A stretch of 64,000 nucleotides of DNA from Zingiber officinale (taxonomy: Eukaryota; Streptophyta; Magnoliopsida; Zingiberales; Zingiberaceae): assembly GCF_018446385.1 (NCBI RefSeq), contig NC_055987.1, positions 11,183,705 to 11,247,704 on the forward strand, written 5' to 3'. The translations under genes were made by a program, and so were the position numbers. The notes under the pieces were generated by a model. That model worked only from the letters and a program-made list of their open reading frames with translations, made no database searches and was not told the DNA's origin. Every line of letters starts with the position of its first letter. The first letter of the stretch is position 1. Shown piece by piece: positions 25,865-47,228 of the stretch.

Positions 25865-28495
25865 TGGTTGCTACTCGGAAAACCTAGAGGTTCCACTGCA
25901 AAAAATTTTGTACAAAGGTCCGAACCTTTTCCTAGCTACCATGTGTTCTTTTAAATTAAATTTTGGATCGCGGAACTTAACACTTTGATCCAAAACTTAA
26001 TATATATGTTCTTTTAGGTTTAGACTTGGATCTCCTGCGGAACTTAACACGTTCGACCCAAATCACCTTAAGTTATTAATTCCATTAAACATTAATTTCC
26101 ATAATTGGTTCCCAGTACTGACGTAGCGAGGCACATGACCTTCTTGGATATGGGAGCAACCACCACCGACTAGACAAAACCTTTTATGGAAAACTAATAT
26201 TTAATTTCCTAAAATAACTTTAGGTTAACCGAAAAGAACAATCAAATCACAAGGAAAAGAAAAACAAAAGAACACTATATCGAAAACAAATTCGAAACAC
26301 TAGAATCGTAAGCCTCTTGTATTTGGTATTATTTCCATAAATAACTAGTATGATGCGGAAAAAAAAATTACTAGTTATACCTTTTAGAAAGACCTCTTGA
26401 TCTTCTACCGTATTCCTCTTCTAACCTCGGACGTTGTGTGGGCAACGATCTTCCGAGATGAGAACCACCAAGCACCTTCTTCTTCCTTGCAAGTTTCGGC
26501 CATCAAAACATCTTCTAGGATGAAGAGGTTCGGCCACCACCACCATGCTCCAAGGGATGCTAGAAACGAGGCTTGCTTTCTTTCCTTCTTCTCCTTCCTT
26601 GATCCGGCCACTAACAAAAGCTCCACCAAGAGATAAGTTTCGGCCAACAAGAAGAGAGGAGAGAAATAGGGCCGGCCACACCAAAGAAGAAAAGAGAGGA
26701 AGAAAAAGAATAGAGTTGTTTACCATGAAGTCTCCTCTATCCCCTCTTTTATAATCCTTGGTCTTGGCAAATAAGGAAAAATTAATAAAACCTTCCTTAA
26801 TTCTTTTTCCATGAAAAAGAAAAATTAATTAATTAAAAATTAATTTCCTTTTTCCAACTTATTTGGCCGGCCACTTATCCAAATCAAGGAAAGTTTTAAT
26901 TAAAACAAAAATTAAAACTTCCTAATTTATTTCTAGAAATTTATAAAAATTTCTCCAATAATTTTATCCCTTCATGATTGGTTAATAAAAAGGAAATTTT
27001 ATAAATTAAAATATTTCTTTTAAACATGTGGATAAAAAGAAAGTTATCTCTAAAAATTAAAATCTCTTTTAATCTACAAATAAGGAAAGATATCAAATCT
27101 TTTCTTTATAGAAACTTATAAAAGAGAATATTTAATTTTAAACTCTCTTTTAAATCATGAACATGATTAAAATTGAAAGTTTTCTTAAAATTTAAAATCC
27201 TCCTTTAATCAACAAATAATGAAAGATTTTAAATTTTAAACTCTCTTTTAAACATGTAGATGATTTACAAATAAGGAAAGTTTTTACCAAAAATTAAAAC
27301 CATCCTTTTAAACTACAAATAAGGAAAGAGATTAATCTCTTCTCTTAATCTTTGTAGAAAGTTATAAAGGAAATTTTAATTTTTAAACTTTCTTTAAAAT
27401 CATGATATCCACATAAGAAATAATTTTAATAAAAACCTTTTAATATTCTAGTGGTCGGCCACCTAAGCTTGGGACCCAAGCTTTGGGTGACCACCTACAT
27501 GGCTCATCCATTAGGTCTGGCCCCTAGCTTGGGTTCCAAGCTAGCTTGGCCGGCATTGATGGGTAAGAAGGTGGGTATCGGTGGGTATAAATCTCTATAT
27601 ACTAGAGGCTACGATAGGGACCGAGAGGAGGAATTGGTTTTGGTCTCCCGATGAAATTTCGCCCCGAACACACAACTTAATTTCATCAATAACAATTCAT
27701 TCCACTAAAGAACTATTATTGAACTACCGCACCAATCCCAAATTACATTTTGGGCTCCTTCTTATTATGAGTGTGTTAGTCTCCTGTGTTTAAGATAACA
27801 ATGTCCACTAATTGAGTAAGTTACTGACAACTCACTTAATTAATATCTAGCTCCAAGAGTAGTACCACTCAACTTCATCGACATGTCGGACTAAGTCCAC
27901 CTGCAGGGTTTAACATGACAATCCTTATGAGCTCTTCTTGGGGACATTCTCAACCTAGATCACTAGGACACAGTTTCCTTCTATAATCAACAACACACAC
28001 TATAAGTGATATTATTTCCCAACTTATCGGGCTTATTGATTCATAGAACTAAATCTCACCCATTGATAAATTAAAGAAATAAATATCAAATATATGTGCT
28101 TGTTATTATATTAGGATTAAGAGCACACACTTCCATAATAACTGAGGTCTTTGTTTCTTTATAAAATCAGTATAAAAGAAACGACCTCTAATGGTCCTAC
28201 TCAATACACTCTAAGTGTACTAGTGTAATTATATAGTTAAGATAAACTAATACCTAATTATACTACGACCTTTCAATGGTTTGTTCCTTTCCATTATGGT
28301 CGTGAGCTACTGTTTATAATTTATAAGGTACTGATAACATGATCCTCTGTGTGTGACACCACACACCATGTTATCTACAATATAAATTAATTGAACAACT
28401 ACATTTATCATAAATGTAGACATTTGACCAATGTGATTCTTATTTCTAGATAAATGTTTATACCAAAAGCTAGGCTTTTAGTATACACTCTTACA
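25865..28495 (-). repeat. 5' LTR of the copia element
   Basis: About 2.63 kb, near-identical partner of 18843-21490. In element orientation it would hold the promoter that reads towards lower coordinates. Ends with TTACA at 28495 beside the target repeat. Confidence 0.9.
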
Positions 28496-28500
28496 ATAAG

Positions 28501-29724
28501 AACATCATCCTATCATTTGTCCGATGGAAATGTTATTTGTCCCGGTTTAATCATTTATCTCCTAAAATTTAATCCCATTGCATATTACACCTATAATATT
28601 CTTCTCATGGAATCTTTCCCACTCAGCAAAGCAGACCATTTTGGCCTCTGGTTTCCAAGTTAACCAGTTGAACTAGCTGATCTGGTCTAGCTTGTAAAAA
28701 CAGTTACTAGGGCAGGCAACATACAGACATCATCCTATCATTTGTGCAACTAAAAGATTTATTTTCCTTATCTCAACATACATCGTAAAATCTAAATTCC
28801 ATTGCTTCATGCCAAATGTAATATGCCTCCTGTTTCACTCAGACTATGGTCAAATTATAGAGGTGAGCCCATGCTTAGTGCCTCAAAATCAGGGGCTAAG
28901 CACAAATTTAAAGCAGTGAAACCACAATAGAAGTCACAATTCTTTATCTTCAAATATGACAAGTTTAAACATTTGTCAGGGACTTCAGAAGATCAGAAAA
29001 CTAAGTGAATACAGCCATTTGTCAAATCTGGAGAGAATCATTGGAAAGTATGAACAAAGTGCTTCATGGAATCACATGACACATTCTTTAGCACATATTT
29101 ACTAAAGAGGACAAAAATATGTCATAAGTTTCAAATTTGTTCTTGTCTTTTACTTCAGAACTATATGAGCTCAATTATGAATACACTGTGTCTTTTATGA
29201 GTAGCATGAATACTACCTTGCTACTAAAAAAAATGTCAGAAAATAATGATTGAATAGTAGACCGTGCTCTTTCTCAGAATTGAAGTTTCTGTTATGCCAA
29301 CTTCACAACAATTTGCAGTTTTCCTTTTTTTGATATGTAAATTATGAATCATGCTTCGCATTGCACACTAGTCATTCCAAAGATGGAACCTAAACAAATT
29401 CTAACTAGCACATCTAAAACCCTAATGGAGAAAAGTTATGCCATCCAAGTCAACTACATACTTTGTTGTTTTGGGGATGAAATTTATTTAGCTATGTACC
29501 AGAACAGAACAAAGCACAATGATATCCAATTAGCTGCAGAACTCAGCAGGATTTCTTGATTAAAGCCTATATATAAGAACCAAATTATCTTTGGACCTAA
29601 AATATGGTCGTAAGAAACTGTCATGAAATCTTGATTGATTCTTCAACATCGATAGGAAACACAGTTCATATTAAAAGGAACAAATCCGCTTGTGTAAGAT
29701 GAACGCAAAACCTTTGAAGAAGTA
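28501..29724. other. Intergenic DNA and probable SGF11 3' UTR (unit A)
   Basis: No further coding exon is recognised. The part nearest 29724 is probably the 3' UTR of the minus-strand SGF11 gene. Compared with unit B it lacks a 92-bp block present there at about 45037-45128. Confidence 0.45.
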
Positions 29725-30568
29725 TCATGGCTTCTCAAATGTGTAGTTTGCAAGTTCCTCCCCACCTGTTCTTGGAGTGTCATCGGGAATTATGTTATTG
29801 TTGGGAGTAGTGGAATAGGGAGCAAAAACTGTCACTGGACTGCCACGAGCATGCCGATTTCTTGCAATTGTAGTGCTTCTAGTGATCTTTGGCCGAGCCT
29901 TACGCCCCTGAGGCAACACACGCACAACAGTGAAGAGGTTCGTCAGTACACGAGACCATTACAGGCACATAGATATATCAGTCCAGCCAAGAATCTAGCA
30001 CGGGGTTAGGAATTTGTATACCTATGGCGAAAAATTATACTTTAAAGAAGTTTTTTTTTTTCAGAAAAGGGCAAGATTAAAACTCACCTTGCCCATGCAC
30101 TTCTCTAGGTGAGGGGCAAACCTTCCGGCCGTGACGGGGCGACCACAGTTCATGCAATCGAAGGTCTCGCTGGGGATGGCAGGATGAGTCTGGCCGAAGA
30201 TGTCAGCCACATTTTTGCTATTGTACTCACTACTGCTGCCAAGATTCTCCATCCGGGCTTGCGCGGAGAGCCGCAGTTCCTCCTCTTCCTCTTCCAGGTT
30301 GCGGTCGAGGCCCAGCCTCGCTATCCGATGGCATTCCGATGCCATATCCACGATGATGGATTCAAAGAGATCATCGAAGCATCTCGAGGCACGCTGCGGA
30401 ACCAAAATCACCAGGAAAAAAAAAATGAGATTTTTAACAGAGGAATCGAACTATTCTAACCCCAGATTAACCACACAGATCTTATGAATGTTCCAAGATT
30501 TGTATCAAAACCTGCTCAATGGTGACCGGAGATTGAGGAGGCGAGCTGCCATCATTGAGGGCAGACAT
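29725..30568 (-). CDS. SGF11: SAGA-associated factor 11 (SGF11), copy A
   Basis: SGF11 is a subunit of the SAGA histone H2B deubiquitinase module in the nucleus; its zinc finger helps the module bind the nucleosome. Three exons on the minus strand: 30512-30568 (start codon 30566-30568), 30088-30393 and 29725-29907, all phase 0, 181 residues. The N-terminal part has the helix-forming CFDDLFESIIVDMASECHR, then an acidic stretch of five glutamates, then the SGF11 zinc finger (FDCMNCGRPVTAGRFAPHLE, then KCMGK), then a basic GRKARPK tail. The zinc ligands (C, C, H, C) are all present. The start follows from agreement with plant homologues and from copy B. Only about 356 bp of its native upstream DNA survives before the duplication joint, so its promoter may be cut. 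Confidence 0.93.
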
Positions 30569-30927
30569 TCTTGGAATCAAGATGCTACTTCTATACTGAA
30601 AACAAAAATAAAACAAAGACGATGGAGCGAGCTCAAATTTACAAGGCGAGGAGGGGTTCGTACCTCGAAAGTGATTCGATCATGAGAAATGACTAAAATT
30701 TGAGCAAATCAGAAAGAAGTGGCAGCGATCATTCGGGATTCACCGACGACGCGACCAAAGGCGGCATCTGTCGCGCAACGGCATAAGAAATCAAGAACGC
30801 AGAGGTCGGAATCGGAATCTAACGAGGGGAAGCGTACAAAAAACACTTTCTCCTTCAGGGATGATAAAAGAAATAAAGATACACGCTGCAGAAAACAGTT
30901 TTTTGTTCGTGTATACTTTTCCAAAAC
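30569..30927. promoter_or_regulatory. Truncated SGF11-A upstream region, facing the F2KP fragment
   Basis: The region holds the SGF11 5' UTR, probably with a short 5' UTR intron (about 30600-30660; a CGAG/GTACG donor is visible on the minus strand), and the proximal promoter. It ends at the duplication joint. On the other side, in the opposite direction, lies the bisphosphatase-only F2KP copy. Its equivalent near copy B is 46439-46788, which continues into native DNA. Confidence 0.6.
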
Positions 30928-31848
30928 TAAAGTGCCCTCAGCCAATTACGTAGCATATGAGGATGTTATGGCTTTTCTGAAGTATCACATTCCATTCGTT
31001 ACTACTTTCACTGAGAGCACAGAAACACAAAGTAATATATGCTCCTTCCAAGGGTTATCACCTTCAGCCACTATATTCATAATTGGCTGATCCAAATCAA
31101 GATCCACAAACAACTATTGAGATTTACCAAGAAAGTCAAAATCTAAGACAATCTGCTTAGAGATGAGAATTTACTCATTATCTTATCAGGCCTAACCACT
31201 AGCCATTAATAATAACACATCCATCTGAGCTTATGAATCTGCTTATTTGCTTATTGGTCTAGAATCCATGTGCATCTATGCTAGGGATTTGCACAATCGT
31301 GGCAGTTCTTCTCCATTAAGTTTGGTGTCAGAAGAATTAATATATCAAAATATTTAAAAATTGGGAGAGAGCTTCAAGCAGTTAAAGGGGAAGCAGGCTG
31401 AGAGGAATGTTGTTTGTAGGATGAGTAGAATCGAAGGTTGGTTGAAGGTTTGTACTACTTGGTGTGAGCGATACACACCTCATGAAAGAGTTATGCATTC
31501 TAACCACATGGGCATCAGAAAATGGGTAGTTTGTGTGATGGTTCCTCGTCAACTGGTGAATATTGGTCGCACTTGAACTCTATTGTTGCTGTCTTAATGC
31601 CTCAGTTACATTTAACAAGTTCCAGAATCTGCTTCTTGCTATCTGACAAATTATTACTTTAGGCCTTTCTAATGACATTGATATTTGGTGAAGAGCCCCC
31701 ACTTGTCAGCATTTTGTCATGTTTATGCATGCTGAATGTGCTTCCTCAGTATTAATTATCAATGATTTCTTTTTGCACCTTCTAAAGGTTTGTTTAAGTT
31801 TTTTATGATTTCTTCCCTCCTTACCCATGACTTCACTGTTCTATTCAG

Positions 31849-40473
<8,625 letters not shown>

Positions 40474-42071
40474 TTCATTTTCATGGTGGTGCGAGCATGA
40501 GTTAAAATGTCATCCAGTTGACATTGCTACCTTCCTTGGTTGTCACTTGTGTGATGATTTACAGAATGGAAGAGCAAGCCACTCCAATTTTTATGGCCAC
40601 AATTATCAACAATAGAGATGGCACAGTTCATCAAAACAATCTTATTCTGTCAATATTTTGTGTGCTTTTGTGGTTCTTGAGCTATAAGACCTTGTGTATT
40701 TTGTTCATGCTTACATAGAGTGGCATTCTTGGAGCACAAACAGATTTAAAAGGTCATTTAACTTAGCAACCTTGTTTTTTGAACAGGTGAATCATATTGC
40801 CGCCTTTCGGTAAAGATGCGATGCATGAAACAATAGTCTTTTTGAAGTCCGCATCTGGAACTTTAACCTGCTCTTGCAGGAATTCAATGATATCTATGCA
40901 GGTTGCGCGTGCTGATAAGTACCTGAGTTGATGAAATAATTGAAGAAGCCAAAGTACCAAGAAGATCCAAACTTGCTCGGGAGCTTGATATCAACTAAGG
41001 ATCTAATCCGGCATCTGCTACTTGCTTTAACAAAACTATCTATAACATATTGAATCCTTCAATATTTAGTTCTTTTTTACAGTAATTTCCCTATCTTTTG
41101 GTTGTATTTTCAAATGTGCAATGAATATATTTGAAAAGAATCTGTCAAGGTTGGCATTTCTGGTGTATGCTATCTCTGAAGGGTTGCAAACCATTAAAAC
41201 AAAAAATAAAGGGAAAAAAAAGCAGTTCTTGATAGGCATCCGAGCTTTACTCAGTGTATTTCTAGTTCTTTTGTGGTGCTTGTACGGCTGTTTTTCTTCT
41301 GGAATTAATTTGCAAACAATTTATATTTCAAATGTTTTAGGAGTTCTGTTTGTGCGTGTCTATTTCAATTTCCATCAAAGTTTTTTAACAAGGAGGCCTT
41401 CCCATCAGAAAATTACATTTATATCGAAGAATAAAATAATAAATTTATTCAACTCTTTTACGTGAGTGGAAAAAAAAAAAATAAGAAGGGCAGTTGTCAC
41501 TTCAACGACCCTTTAAGACCTATACTTTCTCGAGAGAGATAAATTATATGAGATATTTGTTCTAGCACAATGATTCTTTTATACGAGAGAGGTTAGGGCA
41601 TCGATCGAGATCTGAGATTTAACCCTAAAATCTATCCGAGCAATTATCTATATAAATACTAACTGCATCAATCAGGTGAGAACTCATTCGTAGCAATATT
41701 GGACAATCTCATCTAATGCAATATGATGAAATGATGAAACTTAAGCCATAAGGGTAGAAATAATCAATAACATTTGTTGGAATCATGAACACTAGACACA
41801 TGTAAGAATGCGAATATGTGAGAATCATTGTGGCAAAAAAAAGACGAATATGTGAGAATCATGAACAATAAAGCACATGTAAGAATGGGAATGTGTGGGA
41901 ATCATGAACATAAAGCACATGGTAAGAATGCGATCCTTTCATCTCCAGGATGTCCCGGTTAAATTCTCCGATAGATAATCAAGGAATTTAATATTTGAAT
42001 CTCAACTGTGGTGCGCTATAAGAGTTTTTTTCCTCCAGTGAAAAGCAGATCTAATAATGTTGACTATCTAG
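40474..42071. other. F2KP-B downstream DNA (unit B)
   Basis: Equivalent of 15062-16610: 3' UTR-like DNA, then AT-rich DNA with the minisatellite at about 41775-41935. No gene recognised. A small indel relative to unit A lies near 40810. Confidence 0.45.
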
Positions 42072-42644
42072 TAGAGTTGTAAACAAGTGAAGCCGAGTTT
42101 TGGAGTGTTCAAGCTTGTTTGATAAGGTAACCAAGTCAAGCCGAGCCGAGTTAAAATAAACCAAGCTTTTGAAATGAGTGTTCAAGCTTTGCTTGATTTA
42201 TTTTTTATGAGCTTGAGCTTGTTTGAACCTTGGCTTGAGCTTGATTCGTTTAAATGTTATCAAGCTCTCAATTCAAGGTTGACTTGAGCTTGGTTCATTT
42301 AGATGTTATCAAGCTCTCAATTCAAAATGATTTGAAACTTTTAGTTGTTTGATTGGTTATTGAGCTTGATAATTTAAATTTATTTATTTTATTTTATTTT
42401 GTTATTTATTTAGCATATTGAAAAAAAAATTATTAATGAATATAATTCGTGAGCATTGTTCATGAACGTTGTTCACGAAAATTAACGAGCTGAACACATG
42501 TGTTCAAGCTTGTTTGTTTAGATTAACGAGTTGTTCAAGTTTGTTTGTTTAATTAATCTTATGTATATTGAACGAACATAAATAAATTCTTACCAAGCCG
42601 AACATCAAGCTTGTTTATAAACGCTTGGTTCATTTACAGTTCTA
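42072..42644. mobile_element. hAT-like MITE of the GGGCTGTAAAC class (unit B)
   Basis: Equivalent of 16611-17195. The target duplication is clearer here: CTATCTAG (42064-42071) and CTATCTAT (42645-42652). Ends TAGAGTTGTAAAC and GTTCATTTACAGTTCTA are inverted repeats of each other. Confidence 0.82.
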
Positions 42645-42652
42645 CTATCTAT

Positions 42653-43442
42653 ATGTACTTTCATAAGAGCTTCCCGATTTATCTTGATGGCCAATAAAAA
42701 ACTTTCATAAGACTGAACCAATTATCTCTAGGATTAATCGGTTTGAAGAACTAGATATCCGAATTATTAAAATAAAATAAAATAAAATCTGATACTTTCC
42801 AAAATTGTGTTGAACTGCAAAACATGGCAACGGCTAAAATTTGCCCAATCAAAATTTTGTACGGTATACAACTAATAAACAATTTGTATTTTATCAACTT
42901 TGGATTATAAATCTAAGTCCAGATATGAACTGAGTTGATTACTAGTCAAAGAATGACATATAGAAGCCAAAAATGCTGCTTGTATTTATTGTAAGCCATT
43001 TGTGGTTCAAGAAAGCAAAATAAAACAGCTAAAATCTATGGTTGCCTTCAAAAGTAGCTAGTAACCACAAACTTGAACTTGGATGAGTGAAAACACATGC
43101 CTCGCAGATTCAGCATAAAAACCTTTTGCAGGAAATTATGAACTCAGCACCAATCTGAAAGATATAACAATTTCTGTATAATGTGCACCACATAATCTTC
43201 ATGAACTTGATGAACACGAGTGAGCCATCTTTAATAAAAGGCTTAAAGACTGCAATAAAACAAACACACAAAAACTTGAGTTTTGTGCTGCTAAGTAATG
43301 CCAAGCAACGGAACCAAATTCAAACATCTAATATGATGGAACTTATAGAGTACCATAACACATGTAGATGAACATAATAACACAGTAAAAATACAAGTAA
43401 AGAAAGAGGAGTTTTGCAAGTCTCACTTCATCTTCTGTATCT
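42653..43442. other. Unassigned AT-rich intergenic DNA (unit B)
   Basis: Counterpart of 17204-17992. I see nothing nameable in it. Confidence 0.4.
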
Positions 43443-43456
43443 TGACATATTCAACT

Positions 43457-43625
43457 CAAAATAAATATGGAATCGTCACATCAGCGGCCTTTCTAGGTAA
43501 ATACAAGTACACATGTGGAAGGCGCATAACAGGGACTACCATAGGCAGTGACACCCTGGGGATCGACCCCTGCCCAATCCAGACACACTACCATGCGCCC
43601 ACCATATGTGCTACACCCTAGGGAC
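43457..43625 (-). mobile_element. tRNA-derived SINE (unit B)
   Basis: Copy of the SINE at 18007-18180, with the same A and B box-like motifs. TGACATATTCAACTCAAA is repeated at 43443-43460 and 43626-43643, so the target duplication is 14-18 bp. Its T-rich tail is shorter than in unit A. Confidence 0.82.
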
Positions 43626-43639
43626 TGACATATTCAACT

Positions 43640-45592
43640 CAAATATTCAGCTTTAGTTGTGAACAACAGAGAAACTGACACAAAGAAACTAGGTCTTGAC
43701 ACATAAATAAACAGATCAATGTAACTTCAATACCAAGGTCCTATTCTCTATGAAATATTAGATTGCTCGTGGGTTATTGTTGAGCAGTTACTCATGTTAT
43801 GTGAGCACAACTTGAGATTTGAGTGAACAAAATCATAGGATCTTGAAAATTAGATTGTTCTTCAATTATAGGAGGCATTTGAAAAAGAAGTGTCATGAAT
43901 CATCATGGGTGAATTACAATGACTCGAGATTTTTCCAATTAGTTGAAAACAGGTTTCTTTACCATCTCTTGTTTTGTCGGTTGGAAATTTTTTCTTATCA
44001 TGTAAGGTCCTTATGCATTCTCAAATCCAAAGAGAATATCACTACAAACTGTACCCATTTCATGTTCCAGTCAACATGGGTCCTTTTTTGCTCCTAGGCC
44101 TAGGGCTTCTAAAAGTGAACGAGGAGGTGAAGTGGTGATTCTAACGTTTTGGCTTTTCAAGTTAAACAAAAGGATTTGTTTTTTCATTGATCCAACCAGA
44201 CTAGTTTGGCTTCTGCTTTTTGGGCAAGCACTCGGTCCAGTCAGATTTTTTAGAATATTGCCTAACAGGCATCATAAGAACATCATCCTATCATTTGTCT
44301 GATGGAAATGTTATTTGTCCCGGTTTAATCATTTATCTCCTAAAATTTAATCCCATTGCATATTACACCTATAATATTCTTCTCATGGAATCTTTCCTAC
44401 TCAGCAAAGCAGACCATTTTGGCCTCTGGTTTCCAAGTTAACCAGTTGAACTAGCTGATCTGGTCTAGCTTGTAAAAGCAGAAACTAGGGCAGGCAACAT
44501 ACAGACATCATCCTATCATTTGTGCAACTAAAAGATTTATTTTCCTTATCTCAACATACATCGTAAAATCTAAATTCCATTGCTTCATGCCAAATGTAAT
44601 ATGCCTCCTGTTTCACTCAGACTATGGTCAAATTATAGAGGTGAGCCCATGCTTAGTGCCTCAAAATCAGGGGCTAAGCACAAATTTAAAGCAGTGAAAC
44701 CACAATAGAAGTCACAATTCTTTATCTTCAAATACGACAAGCTTAAACATTTGTCAGGAACTTCAGAAGATCAGAAAACTAAGTGAATACAGCCATTTGT
44801 CAAATCTGGAGAGAATCATTAGACAGTATAAACAAAGTGCTTCATGGAATCACATGGCACATTCTTTAGCACATATTTACTAAAGAGGACAAAAATATGT
44901 CATAAGTTTCAAATTTGTTCTTCTCTTTTACTTCAGAACTATATGAGCTCAATTATGAATATACTGTGTCTTTTATGAGTAGCATGAATACTACCTTGCT
45001 ACTCAAAAAAATAATGTCAGAAAATAATGATTGAATATGACAAAGTTCAATGGTAAAACAATTTAAAAGGCATGTTCAATGTTGTAAAATCAAACAATTT
45101 TCTTCATGGTAAACCATGTAAGATCATAGTAGACCGTGCTCTTTCTCAGACTTGAAGTTTCCGTTATGCCAATTTCACAACAATTTGCAGTTTTTCTTTT
45201 TTGATATGTAAGTTATGAATCATGCTTCGCATTGCACACTAGTCATTCCAAAGATGGAACCTAAACAAATTCTAACTAGCACATCTAAAACCCTAATGGA
45301 GAAAAGTTATTCCATCCAAGTCAACTACATACTTTGTTGTTTTGGGGATGAAATTTATTTAGCTATCTACCTGAACAGAACAAAGCACAATGATATCCAA
45401 TTAGCTGCAGAACTCAGCAGGATTTCTTGATTAAAGCCTATATATAAGAACCAAATTATCTTTGGCCCTAAAATATTGTTGTAAGAAACTGTCATGAAAT
45501 CTTGATTGATTCTTCAGCATCGATAGGAAACACAGTCCATATTAAAAGGAACAAATCCGCTTGTGTAAGATGAATGCAAAACCTTTGAAGTA
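43640..45592. other. Intergenic DNA with the uninterrupted copia target, and probable SGF11 3' UTR (unit B)
   Basis: The single ATAAG at 44274-44278 is the empty site for the copia element of unit A. A 92-bp block at about 45037-45128 is absent from unit A, with ATA at both edges. No coding gene recognised. Confidence 0.5.
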
Positions 45593-46438
45593 TCATGGCT
45601 TCTCAAATCTGCAGTTTGCAAGTTCCTCCCCACCTGTTCTTGGAGTGTCATCGGGAATTATGTTATTGTTGGGAGTAGTGGAATAGGGAGCAAAAACTGT
45701 CACTGGACTGCCACGAGCATGCCGATTTCTTGCAATTGTAGTGCTTCTAGTGATCTTTGGCCGAGCCTTACGCCCCTGAGGCGACGCACGCACAACAGTG
45801 AAGAGGTTCATCAGTACACGAGACCATTACAGGCGCATAGATATATCAGTCCAGCCAAGAATCTAGCACGGGGTTAGGAATTTGTATACCTATGGCGAAA
45901 AATTATACTTTAAAGAAGATTTTTTTTTCTTTTAGAAAAGGGCAAGATTAAAACTCACCTTGCCCATGCACTTCTCTAGGTGAGGGGCAAACCTTCCGGC
46001 CGTGACGGGGCGACCACAGTTCATGCAATCGAAGGTCTCGCTGGGGATGGCAGGATGAGTCTGGCCGAAGATGTCAGCCACATTTTTGCTATTGTACTCA
46101 CTACTGCTGCCAAGATTCTCCATCCGGGCTTGCGCGGAGAGCCGCAGTTCCTCCTCTTCCTCTTCCAGGTTGCGGTCGAGGCCCAGCCTCGCTATCCGAT
46201 GGCATTCCGATGCCATATCCACGACGATGGATTCAAAGAGATCATCGAAGCATCTCGAGGCACGCTGCGGAACCAAAATCACCAGAAAAAAAAAATGAGA
46301 TTTTTAACAGAGGAATCGAACTATTCTAATCCCAGATTAACCACACAGATCTTATGGATGTTCCAAGATTTGTATCAAAACCTGCTCAATGGTGACCGGA
46401 GATTGAGGAGGCGAGCTGCCATCATTGAGGACAGACAT
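45593..46438 (-). CDS. SGF11: SAGA-associated factor 11 (SGF11), copy B
   Basis: Second complete copy: exons 46382-46438, 45959-46264 and 45593-45775, all phase 0, 181 residues. The zinc-finger ligands, acidic run and basic GRKARPK stretch are identical to copy A. Differences include MSVLN for MSALN, ESIVVD for ESIIVD, and ANCRFEKP for ANYTFEKP at the C-terminus. Unlike copy A it keeps native upstream DNA, shared head-to-head with the acidic-protein gene at 47229 (790 bp between the two start codons). It is therefore the copy most likely to keep ancestral regulation. Role as for copy A: H2B deubiquitinase module of SAGA. Confidence 0.93.
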
Positions 46439-47228
46439 TCTTGGAATCAAGATGCTACTTCTATACTGAAAACAAAAATAAAACAAAGACGATGAAGCGA
46501 GCTCAAATTTACAAGGCGAGGAGGGGTTCGTACCTCGCAAGTGATTCGATCATGAGAAATGACTAAAATTTGAGCAAATCAGAAAGAAGCGGCAGCGATC
46601 ATTCGGGATTCACCGACGACGCGATCAAAGGCGGCATCTGTCGCGCAACAGCATAAGAAATCAAGAACGCAGGGGTCGGAATCTAACGAGGGGAAGCGTA
46701 CAAAAAACACTTTCTCCTTCAGGGATGATAAAAGAAATAAAGATACACGCTGCAGAAAACAGTTTTTTGTTCGTATACTTTTCAAAACACACTCAAAGTT
46801 CGAGTATTTCTCAAAATACCCTCCAGAGTCTATAATATATATTAGTTTTTTACCAAGTTTAATAAGTCGGTCGTTTGGGGAAACCCACCGCTGGCAGGAC
46901 ACGATCCCATGCAGGGGGGCTTTTAAATTGAATAATTTTCCTTCAATCTACAGTTAGGATTAGAAAGTGGATTAATCTGGCGGCTGAAAATGGTCCCTCG
47001 ACTATGTTACTATCCAGCCGCATAGAAGCGGCGTACTAACCGCGACAGCAAGTCGGTGGCCCGGCTACGTTTCCCGAAGCATGACACCGAACCAAGACAA
47101 AAGCAGCGTACGACTGCGTGTACATACTCTAGTCCGTTGCCACCGCCGGACCACAACTCTATTTATACTCCATAAATCCCATCCCATCCCATCCCATCCC
47201 ATCGCAGGCGGCAGCGAGATCAATAGCC
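46439..47228. promoter_or_regulatory. Divergent intergenic region between SGF11-B and the acidic-protein gene
   Basis: 790 bp between two divergent start codons. It holds the SGF11-B upstream region on the left (unit B homology stops at 46788). On the right is a TATA-like TATTTATA at about 47160-47167 and a run of ATCCC repeats at 47176-47203. Both are placed to serve the gene at 47229; the ATCCC run would lie in its 5' UTR. Confidence 0.6.
47176..47203 (+). repeat. ATCCC pentanucleotide microsatellite
   Basis: Five to six tandem copies between the TATA-like box and the start codon at 47229. Length variation here would change the leader of the transcript. Confidence 0.85.

Larger units (their letters stand above)
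18843..28495 (-). mobile_element. Ty1/copia LTR retrotransposon, minus orientation, only in unit A
   Basis: A 9.65 kb element with 2.6 kb LTRs at both ends. Target duplications ATGAG (18838-18842) and ATAAG (28496-28500) differ at one base; unit B keeps the empty site ATAAG at 44274-44278. The internal part (21491-25864) reads on the minus strand. Next to the right-hand LTR is a primer-binding site like TTGGTATCGAGC (about 25853-25864), and a purine tract borders the left-hand LTR. Copia reverse transcriptase/RNase H similarity is clear at 22149-21904. The coding region is broken in many places, so this is a fossil, but the LTRs are close to each other, suggesting a fairly recent insertion, in any case after the segmental duplication. 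Confidence 0.93.

Noticed and set aside
30719-31090. 123-codon open frame crossing the duplication joint on the plus strand
   Set aside because: It combines antisense SGF11 leader with F2KP intron DNA, has a low-complexity basic N-terminus and no recognisable domain. Kept only as a possible site for new 5' exons.
40763-40960. 65-codon minus-strand frame downstream of the F2KP fragment
   Set aside because: Looks mildly protein-like, but the unit A counterpart differs by an indel and no family is recognised.
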